Part shown: positions 1 through 6,556 of the stretch, one piece after another
How positions within the stretch are numbered: the stretch's first letter is position 1
How the letters are laid out: each line of letters starts with the position of its first letter
Origin: Chitinophagaceae bacterium
GTDB lineage: Bacteria > Bacteroidota > Bacteroidia > Chitinophagales > Chitinophagaceae
DNA length: 18,805 nucleotides
Assembly (NCBI GenBank): GCA_016722465.1
Contig: JADKJC010000003.1
Location: forward strand, 1-18,805
Reading direction: 5' to 3'
The notes under the pieces: generated by a model
Seen by the model: only the letters and a program-made list of their open reading frames with translations
Told to the model about the DNA's origin: nothing
Database searches by the model: none
Position numbers and translations under genes: made by a program

Positions 1-611
1 TGCATTGTCACCAATATGGCCTTGTACACCTACTACAGTTTTAGCGGGTGAGAAATTGCTTTGGCCAGTCCATTGTCCAGTTGCCACTCTATCCAGTAGC
101 TACCAGAAGGTAAAACAGTGTTTACTGTTGTTGGCTGATTTTTCCAAGATCTGACGGGTTGTCGCCTTGGAGTAGCATTGAAAATGCAGTACATACTTGC
201 AGTGGATGAAGCAGAAAAACGGTTGGTAGTTAAATCTCCAAAGTGGGCAGGGCTACCAATTGAAGGGTTCGTGTTAAAAATCTGCACCCGGATAACTGCA
301 TAGGGTGAAGTGGCACCGGCATATCCTGTTGAATACGCATAAGCGGTGAACTGGGAAGAGACCATGACTGGCCGCTGGGAACGGTAAGTTATCCGCCAGA
401 GAAAATCCGTTGGTAACACTGTTGGTAAAACCGGCATTAACTTGCCGGGTTGAACTTCACTCCGGGTGAAACCAACCGGGGCAACAGTACCGCCAGTAGC
501 AGTAGCTCCCGTCGAGAGGGCCATTAATGTAAGGCTGGGCATTAGAAACACCCGACCCCGCAAAAAGGCAAAACAAGACGAAAAGCATGGGTAGCTTACA
601 CGAAAACACAC
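1..611 (-). pseudogene. Secreted Bacteroidota surface/extracellular protein, frameshifted, 3' end off the left edge
   Basis: The protein can be followed only by switching frames. A signal peptide (start MLFVLFCLF at 588, cleavage probably after SNA before QPY) is read in one frame. The next part (TGATATGGTVAPVGFT) is in a second frame, and FTNSVTNGFSLADNL (about 395-440) in another. The stretch with AYAYSTGYAGATSP, IFNTNPSIGSPA, FGDLTTNRFSAS and LPSGSYWIEW is again in the second frame. Near position 85 one G appears to be missing, after which ATGQWTGQSNFSPAK runs open to the left edge. I recognise the ADNF...FxAYxTG...GDLTTNR...GxYWIEW pattern as a beta-sandwich common in secreted Bacteroidota proteins, often T9SS cargo; its function is unknown to me. 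At least four indels are needed. The start could be 588 or up to 611. Sequencing error and true decay both remain possible. Confidence 0.55.
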
Positions 612-835
612 AGTTTTTAAGCGTAAATCTTGGTTACTTAATGGTGAATTTTTATTGAATGATTAAAGTCATCCATAGCTGGACGACTGCTTTGATGAGC
701 AGAAATAGATTGATTGAAAATAGAGTGTAAGATGTATGAATTCCCCATAGGCCGTTTTTAGTCCGGGTAAAGATAATAGTTTTAAATTAATAGCCTGAAA
801 TTGCCCCAGAAAATATTTTGTCCACAAGAGGTTAA
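612..835. other. Intergenic stretch with no recognised feature
   Basis: These 224 bases lie between the secreted-protein gene and the end of the PUR-family gene, both on the minus strand. I see no coding frame that makes sense, no RNA gene and no convincing hairpin. It should hold the promoter of the secreted-protein gene, but I cannot place a TTTG/TAnnTTTG-type Bacteroidota promoter here with confidence. Confidence 0.4.
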
Positions 836-1276
836 TTACCGCTTGTCTACCTCTTCTGAGGCTGTGCCATTGCGGAATTTGCGTCCGAAACCCCTGAAAT
901 CTCAGTTGTTTTTTTTCTTCCGGGGTCTCAACTGGCGAAGACTGCTCGGAAAGCGCCTTCCATCATTTGTGCAGATTCTTCATTCATCGTCATGATTGAA
1001 TGCAACAAAATCAAATCAGGCATCAGCTCGGTTTTTACATAATCCACACAGCTTCGCCTAATGCTTTAATGGAATTTGTTGAAATCTTCTTTGTAGAGGA
1101 AAATTTTTGTGTCTGTCGTAACCATTATCATCAAACCTTTACGGCTTTCTGTAATGGTGAGGTAATAATCATTACCCCTAGGTGGCCCTTACATCAAAAA
1201 ATAGGTTCTTCTCTTCCGGCCCTGATTCTCTTGCTGTAAATGCTTTCAGCTACTTGTCGTTATTCTCGTAAGCCAC
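836..1276 (-). pseudogene. PUR-family (DUF3276, PurA-like) DNA/RNA-binding protein, frameshifted
   Basis: No single frame shows this gene. Reading the minus strand and changing frame at short runs gives, in order: VAESIYSKRIRAG, RRTYFFDVRAT, GNDYYLTITESRK, FDDNGYDRHK, IFLYKEDFNKF, IKALGEAV, DYVKTELMPD and AFNHDDE. This is the conserved core of the small PUR-like nucleic-acid-binding proteins found in nearly all Bacteroidota. A likely C-terminus ending SEEVDKR-stop sits at 836. About seven indels are needed, for example a missing A in the Lys codon before RRTYFF, an extra T before RGNDYY and an extra C before IKALGE. The start is uncertain; GTG at 1276, reading MAYENND, is the best fit, or an ATG with an error. 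Because the family is usually kept, assembly error is the likelier cause of breakage. Apparent plus-strand frames here are antisense artefacts. Confidence 0.75.
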
Positions 1277-1398
1277 GATCTAATGTTTTAGCGGTTAATG
1301 GTGCTCTGGTATTACCCTGGTTCATGAGAGTTTACAAATATAGAATTGTTTTGAAACAACAAAATCGGGTTAAGTCCCGGCCTTTGTAAATCAGAGAG
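1277..1398. other. Short intergenic region between exporter and PUR-family gene
   Basis: This gap of 122 bases sits downstream of the ABC exporter and upstream of the PUR-family gene on the minus strand. I see no gene or strong terminator hairpin in it. The promoter of the PUR gene is expected here but not identified. Confidence 0.35.
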
Positions 1399-3251
1399 TT
1401 AGGAAAAACTATTAAAATATTTAGTAGACCGGTACTCAATTTCAGCAGTCTGGTCTTCCTCCAGCTGGCGTACAAAGAGCCCTGCATAGTAGCCGCCGGG
1501 TATGGCCTGATTAACTGGTCATGTGTTCCCTGTTCCCAATTTTTTCCCCTCTTCCAGTACAATAATTTTTATCAAAATTCATCGGGAAGAAAAATCCGGT
1601 GTGTAATAATCAATGCAGGTTTTATAGAGGTATTATTGAAGTTTTCCGATAATTTCCTGTTCAGTCCTTGCATCCACGGCACTGAGACAATCATCAAAAT
1701 TGTCAGCCCCGGGTTTTGAGTAAAGCACGTGCTATGGATAACCACTGTTTCTGCCCGCTACTGTAGCACCCCGCTCCCTATCATCGTCTGGTGTTGATCG
1801 GGGAACTGCTCCAATTTACCTGTGAACCACGGCGTTTTCGCAGCGGTCATCCACTTCATCAATAGATGCCTGCTGCCTTCCGGAAACGGATATTGTTTTC
1901 CACTGTATCGCTGAATAAAAAACATCCTGCGGCACATAACTGATTTGTTCACGCAGCATGCGCAGCGTATGCTCCCCGATTTCTTCCCATCGGGCTGATC
2001 TTTCCGGATGTAACATCATACATACGCAGTATCAGCTGTGCAATGGTTGATTTGCCACTGCCTGTACGTCCCTACAATGGCAATTTTCTCTCCCGGGATT
2101 ATGGTTAAACTGAAATCAGGATCGCTTCCTATGCCTGTATGGGGATAAGTGAAATTGACCTGGTTAAATTCAATCGCACCTTTCCAGTTCCACATGCTGT
2201 GCGCCCGGTTTATCGTGCCTTTGGCTCCATATCAGGAATTCATTGATCCTTCTCTGTGATGCCGCAGCCCGCTGGATCATACTGGCGGTAAGCTAATCGC
2301 GCTACCGGAAACGTGAGCATATTTATACACATCACAAACTCAACGATGGTATTCAGCCCGATCTGGTGTGTGCCATGTATATAATACAGACCGCCAATCA
2401 TGATCGTAAGTAATGTACTTAAGCCAATAAGCAGTGTGATGAGGAAATAAACGGCTTCCACTTTTGCCAGGCCCACTGCATTTTCCGGTAAGTTTCACTG
2501 TTCTTCGTAAAACCGAGCATGCCTTTTTCTGTACAAAGATTTGATCACCCTGATCCCGGATACGTTTCCTGCGCATTGGTGGTGAGATCACTCAATGGGG
2601 CCTGTATCTGTTCCTTTTCCGGTTAATGGTATTGTTCACATAATAAATCGTAATCGCCAGGATTGGCAGCGGGGCCAGTACATACATCGTTAACTCCTGG
2701 TCGCGTTTCAGCATAAAAAATACGCTGAGCGAGATAATAGCCACCAGGTTTCCGAGATACATAATAGCCGGACCGGTAAACATCCTCACCCGGCTGACAT
2801 CTTCAGCGATCCGGTTCATGAGGTCGCCGGTACTGTGTGTTTTATAAAAGCCTGTATCCAGTCTTTCGTAATGCCGGTAGATTTCGTTTTTCTGGTCGTA
2901 TTCTATATGGCGGCTCATCACGATAATTGTTTGCCGCATCAGGAACAGGAAAAAAGCCCGGAGTAATGCGAGTAACAATATTGTAATACCAAATAAGGCC
3001 ACAACCGTGAGGCCTTTGTATCCCGCATCAGCTATCCAGGATGCGACCCGTTGTACGAGCCCGTCATACCTCGCCGGATGTGCCGGCGCATGATAACCCG
3101 GGATCTGCTGCTGCACATAATCAATTACAAAACCCGTAATCTGCGGGGAAAGGACGTTGAAATAATTGGAAAGGAAAACAAACAGCAACCCCACTCCGAA
3201 CCGGAGTCTGTATTTCCAGAAGTATTTATTCAGCGCGCCGAGTTGTTTCAA
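1399..3251 (-). pseudogene. ABC exporter (fused membrane and ATPase domains, MdlA/MsbA type), frameshifted
   Basis: The first 219 codons (2592-3251) are clean and encode an ABC type-1 transmembrane domain, with hydrophobic helices near residues 18-40, 80-105 and 165-205 and the coupling motif STGDLMNR. Past about 2610 the protein continues through at least eight frame changes: EQIQAPLSDLT, NAQETY, then membrane helices (LITLLIGLSTLLTIMIGGLY), then the ATPase. The Walker A (GRTGSGKSTI, 2042-2071) carries one extra G just before it. LREQISYVPQDVF (Q-loop region), a signature core SGQKQ (about 1744-1761) and Walker B with D-loop FDDCLSAVDA (about 1670-1700) follow. The end is RQLEEDQTAEIEY...NSFS at 1399. 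The complete protein would be near 610 aa, normal for half-size exporters. Aspartate replaces the usual catalytic glutamate after Walker B, as in one partner of heterodimeric exporters. The substrate is unknown. Confidence 0.8.
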
Positions 3252-3324
3252 TGACGGGGTTTGGTGCGAAATTAGTTGAAGAGGGGAAATGCTGGAGGAA
3301 TTTTGTTAAGTGGAGGGAAAAAAT

Positions 3325-3642
3325 GGTTGGAAGTTGGAGGTTGGAGGTTGGACGTTTCCTAAACCAGGTAGTGAACTACAGGAAAGTGGGTGACCTAAAT
3401 CAGCTGTTGGAATGTTGGATCGTTGGAATGTTTCCTAAAACCGAAACTTCCATTGAATGTTTTGAATGATTCTGAAGATCGAAAAAAGAGGGAAAGGCCA
3501 GATTGAAGAACATTCCAACAATCCAACATTCCAACAATCAAAAGACTTTTCGATCTTTCAGGTTCAACCTCCAACTTCCAACATCCAACTTCCAACAAAA
3601 ATGACTTTTCGATCTTTCAGGTTCAACCTCCAACTTCCAACC
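3325..3642. repeat. Nested inverted-repeat element (GGTTGGAAGTTGGAGG type)
   Basis: The gap between the exporter start and the first GH16 gene carries a purine-rich left half and a complementary right half. Outer arms 3325-3343 and 3624-3642 are exact 19-bp reverse complements. Inner arms 3405-3432 and 3509-3536 match at 27 of 28 positions. The right half also contains a 39-bp exact direct repeat (3544-3582 and 3603-3641), so there are two possible outer right arms. Short reading frames here encode only low-complexity Trp/Glu/Val strings and are not genes. Similar GTTGGAAGTTGGAGG-type intergenic repeats occur in other Bacteroidota genomes as I recall. It could be a MITE-like mobile repeat or a structured RNA or terminator region; no transposase is present. 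Confidence 0.8.
3544..3641. repeat. 39-bp direct repeat, two exact copies
   Basis: Copies at 3544-3582 and 3603-3641 start with GACTTTTCGATCTTTCAGG and are separated by 20 bases that hold another CATCCAACTTCCAAC unit. They form part of the right half of the larger inverted-repeat element. Confidence 0.9.
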
Positions 3643-3652
3643 TGTAACCTGT

Positions 3653-4468
3653 TCACTGGTACACCCTCACATAATCTACTTCCATCCTTTGCGGGAATAC
3701 CGTATCATCCACCCCGTATTTACCGCCCCAGTTCCCTCCTACTGCAATATTCAGCAGCAGGTGGAATTCCTGGTCGAAAGGCCATGCTGCGATACCCGTG
3801 TGGTTATTTTTAAAAATATGGAATACCTCTCCATCGATCATAAAACGCATTTCTTCTGCAGTCCATTCCATACTATATATATGGAATACTTTGTCGTTAT
3901 CAGTAACTACTGCTGATTTAGAATCCTGGGTACCCCGCATGCCATTGTAAGCATCAGTATGCAGGGTGCTGAAAATGGAATCATGCCAGTAGCCCACATT
4001 TTCCATAATATCTATTTCCCCGCTGGTTGGCCAGCCGCCATAAGCCCATTTGGTAGGCAGCATCCAAACTGCAGGCCACATACCCCTGCCTGCCGGGAGT
4101 TTAGCGCGTATTTCAATGCGACCATATTTCCAGTCACCTTTATCTCTTGTAACTAACCTGGCAGATGTATACTCTGCATCTTCCCATTTTTCTTTCTTAG
4201 CCTCAATAACCAGGTTACCCCCTTCCAGGCGGGCATTGTCAGTCCTGTTCCAGGTGTAATACTGCAATTCCTTGTTACCCCAGCCACAGTTCTGCGGACA
4301 GCCACGGCCATGATCATAACTCCATTTGGCCGAATCCGGCAGTCCCTGCCCATTGAATTCATCAGACCAGACCAGGGTTGAAAATTTTTTCTGTGCGTTT
4401 GCAGCCTGTATGGAAAAGCCCAGTACCAAGAGCAACAGGATGTGTGATTTATTAATTATGAGTTTCAT
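3653..4468 (-). CDS. GH16 beta-glucanase (laminarinase-like), secreted, single domain
   Basis: This 271-aa protein has a type I signal peptide (hydrophobic 10-21, probable cut after ANA at 25) followed by one glycoside hydrolase family 16 domain filling the rest. The catalytic signature GEIDIME gives Glu151 as nucleophile, Asp153 as helper and Glu156 as acid/base. WSDEF (34-38), WGNKELQYYT (63-72), YTSARL (100-105), KYGRIEIRAKLP (114-125) and the C-terminal MEVDYVRVYQ are all typical of the laminarinase (endo-beta-1,3- or 1,3-1,4-glucanase) branch. There is no lipobox, so it is probably periplasmic or released, unlike the lipoprotein GH16 upstream. It lies last in the locus, 142 nt after the upstream GH16, with a likely terminator between them, so it may have its own promoter or depend on read-through. 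Length and motifs are complete. Exact linkage specificity cannot be told from sequence. Confidence 0.95.
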   Translation of the reverse strand: MKLIINKSHILLLLVLGFSIQAANAQKKFSTLVWSDEFNGQGLPDSAKWSYDHGRGCPQNCGWGNKELQYYTWNRTDNARLEGGNLVIEAKKEKWEDAEYTSARLVTRDKGDWKYGRIEIRAKLPAGRGMWPAVWMLPTKWAYGGWPTSGEIDIMENVGYWHDSIFSTLHTDAYNGMRGTQDSKSAVVTDNDKVFHIYSMEWTAEEMRFMIDGEVFHIFKNNHTGIAAWPFDQEFHLLLNIAVGGNWGGKYGVDDTVFPQRMEVDYVRVYQ

Positions 4469-4502
4469 GTGAGCTGATTATAGTTGTCCCTAAAAAAGAA
4501 AC

Positions 4503-4554
4503 TTAAAAAAAAGTGGAGGTAATTACCTGGAAAAGCATCTACGTTCCACTTTCT
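4503..4554 (-). terminator. Likely intrinsic terminator after the PKD-GH16 gene
   Basis: Read on the minus strand, AAAGTGGA (4545-4552) pairs with TCCACTTT (4510-4517) across a 27-nt loop and is followed at once by a run of T. The loop contains the palindrome AGGTAATTACCT (4517-4528). It begins about 60 nt after the stop of the upstream GH16 gene. The stem is only 8 bp and the loop is long, so the call is moderate. Confidence 0.5.
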
Positions 4555-4610
4555 AACGATTGCTTATTTGCTAAAACTGCTCATTTTAAGGGTTGTGTTA
4601 TTTGAAAAAC

Positions 4611-5636
4611 CTATTGATATACCCTTACATAATCTATTTCCATTGCTGAACTTACAAATGCCGGATCAATAGTTCCTCCGAAATTCCCACCCATTGCCAC
4701 ATTCATGATGATGAAAAATGGCTGGTTAAATGGAAGGCTTGCGGAATTATTGAAAGTATAATACACCGCCCCATCCACTGAAAACTTGATGGAGGATGCA
4801 GTCCACTCCGCTGCATAGATGTGAAATTCAGTTGTGGCGTTGCTTATCACAGTAGTCCCTCCATCGGCACTGCCTCCGGAATGTCCCGGGTGGTGTAAAG
4901 TGCCATAAATGGTATTTAACTGACGGCCCAAATGTTCCATTACATCTATTTCCCCGCAGGCTGGCCAGCCTGCCGTTGCGAAATTGCTTCCCAGCATCCA
5001 GAATGCAGGCCAGGTTCCGGCGCCAACGGGCATTTTAGCCCTGGCTTCGATTTTTCCATATTTGAATGTGAATTTATCTTTTGATAAAAGCCTGGCGGAA
5101 GTATATGAACTGCCACGGAAACTTTCTGCTTTGGCAATAATTTTCACTGTACCACCGGAAATGGTTGCATTGTCAATACGGTTTGTATAGTACTGAAGTT
5201 CATTATTACCCCAACCACCTGCACCGAGATCATAACCCCATTTGGAAGGATTGGGTGAACCGGCCACATCAAATTCATCAGACCAGACCATTGTCATAGC
5301 CCTGACTACTGTTACAGAAATGGATTTTGACAGGGTTTGACCTCCGGAACTTTTGGCCGTTACATTAACGGTGTATGTACCCGACGAAGGGTACTGGTAA
5401 GTAACTACTCCGCCAGCAACGGTTTGGAAAACACCATTGCCGTAATCAAAATCATAACTGACAGCATTGGTAGCAGTGGCTGTAAATGCAACGTTGCCGC
5501 TGTTATCAGTACTTACAACCGCAGTAACACTCAGGTTTGTGGGCGGTGTATTGTTACCTGGAGGATTCTTATCCTTTTTGCAGGATCCCGCGATCAGCGG
5601 GATTGCCATGATTATACAGAACAATCGTTTTAACAT
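4611..5636 (-). CDS. PKD-GH16 beta-glucanase lipoprotein
   Basis: This 341-aa protein has a lipoprotein signal (lipidated Cys19, then KKDKN), a short Pro/Asn linker, one PKD-like Ig fold (about 34-112, with YDFDYGNG and the end SKSISVTV) and a GH16 domain (about 113-341). The catalytic motif GEIDVME sets Glu229, Asp231 and Glu234. WSDEF (118-122), WGNNELQYYT (142-151), YTSARLL and the final MEIDYVRVYQ match laminarinase-type enzymes. It is probably anchored at the outer membrane and likely surface exposed, where it would cut beta-1,3- or mixed-linkage glucan before uptake by SusC/SusD. The start at 5636 is only 3 nt past the stop of the upstream gene, so translation may be coupled. It pairs with the soluble GH16 at 3653-4468, suggesting outside and periplasmic steps; this split is inference. 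Confidence 0.95.
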   Translation of the reverse strand: MLKRLFCIIMAIPLIAGSCKKDKNPPGNNTPPTNLSVTAVVSTDNSGNVAFTATATNAVSYDFDYGNGVFQTVAGGVVTYQYPSSGTYTVNVTAKSSGGQTLSKSISVTVVRAMTMVWSDEFDVAGSPNPSKWGYDLGAGGWGNNELQYYTNRIDNATISGGTVKIIAKAESFRGSSYTSARLLSKDKFTFKYGKIEARAKMPVGAGTWPAFWMLGSNFATAGWPACGEIDVMEHLGRQLNTIYGTLHHPGHSGGSADGGTTVISNATTEFHIYAAEWTASSIKFSVDGAVYYTFNNSASLPFNQPFFIIMNVAMGGNFGGTIDPAFVSSAMEIDYVRVYQ

Positions 5637-5639
5637 ACA

Positions 5640-6539
5640 TCAGGGTTTAACTTTCAGTTTCTGATACCATGAGTTTCCATCAATGCCAATATTCCGCAGG
5701 CTTACTGTGGTGGGTGTAATCGCCAGTATTTCATACGTTACACCTCCGGTACCAAAATTAATAATTCCGTTATCAGGTACTGTAAACTGTATTTGGGTGG
5801 AATTAGCGGGAGTAGAACCAGATGTGGCATTCTGGAATATCAGTTGCTTATTACCACCGGGGATGACTCCATAACAGTTATCAGCACCGCCAAATCCATA
5901 AAATGCTGAGGCGGCTCCGATAGAGAATGATTGGCCTTTATTATCAAGGTTCATGAAAATCCTTCCGGCCGCATCTTTTGAAAAAGTGATTTCATCATCG
6001 TAAGCACATGGCTCACGGGTATTAGGGCCGGCAGCGTACCATATCGGTGAAAATTCGTTTGCCGGGCCTACACCGAAATGCCCGTTTGCATCTTTATCAG
6101 TAACCCAGATCCTGGAACTGCCATTGGTCAGGGCTGAAACAATATTTGCGGGGATTTCAAAGGCTACAAACACCCTTACCCTTTTACTGATGGTGGAAAT
6201 AGCACCACCGGTACCTACTGCATTCACAGTAATGGTATAATCTGCTGTACCCGGATTGGCATATTTATAAGCGATCACACCGGAAGGAACCACTTTGGTT
6301 ACACCATCTCCAAAGTCAATGTTATATGTCAGTGCCCCTGTGGATGCTGCATTAATATTCACAAACCCTGTGCCGTTGCCATTTGGATTACTTGCATCCA
6401 GGCCAACAATGGTAGCGCTTAGGCTAAGTCCTTCAGGGGCCTTCAGGTCACCGAAGGAATAACTGGTTTTCTTACAGCTGCTGATAAATACCAGGGCAGC
6501 GAGTAAGATCATACCATATATTTTAAACTGCTTTCTCAT
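5640..6539 (-). CDS. PKD-domain lipoprotein of the glucan locus, likely surface glycan-binding protein
   Basis: This 299-aa protein has a lipoprotein signal with lipidated Cys22 (FISSCKK), one PKD-like domain (about 36-125, YNIDFGDG at 72-79) and a C-terminal domain (about 135-299) with no catalytic motif I recognise. That domain has RIWVTDKDANGHFGVGP (143-159), SPIWYAAGPN and CAYDDEITF (178-186), and is rich in aromatic residues. I recall this W..D...GH.GVGP...W..A.P...YDDE pattern from Bacteroidota lipoproteins beside beta-glucanases, but its function is not known to me. Position between the SusD side and GH16 suggests a SusE/F-like outer-membrane role in holding the glucan. It starts 17 nt after the large lipoprotein and ends 3 nt before the GH16, so it belongs to the same operon. 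Confidence 0.85.
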   Translation of the reverse strand: MRKQFKIYGMILLAALVFISSCKKTSYSFGDLKAPEGLSLSATIVGLDASNPNGNGTGFVNINAASTGALTYNIDFGDGVTKVVPSGVIAYKYANPGTADYTITVNAVGTGGAISTISKRVRVFVAFEIPANIVSALTNGSSRIWVTDKDANGHFGVGPANEFSPIWYAAGPNTREPCAYDDEITFSKDAAGRIFMNLDNKGQSFSIGAASAFYGFGGADNCYGVIPGGNKQLIFQNATSGSTPANSTQIQFTVPDNGIINFGTGGVTYEILAITPTTVSLRNIGIDGNSWYQKLKVKP

Positions 6540-6556
6540 GATTAGTTTTTTTGAGT

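Noticed and set aside
1000..1239. Plus-strand open frame of 79 codons
   Set aside because: It lies antisense to the reconstructed PUR-family gene, whose conserved core is clear on the minus strand; the plus frame has no recognisable protein.
3325..3642. CRISPR array
   Set aside because: The repeats are few, irregular, without unique equal-length spacers, and are arranged as inverted arms; no cas gene is present.
3251..3813. Several short plus- and minus-strand frames in and near the repeat element
   Set aside because: They translate the GTTGGAAGTTGGAGG-type repeat into low-complexity strings, or overlap the GH16 gene antisense; no start context or family is seen.
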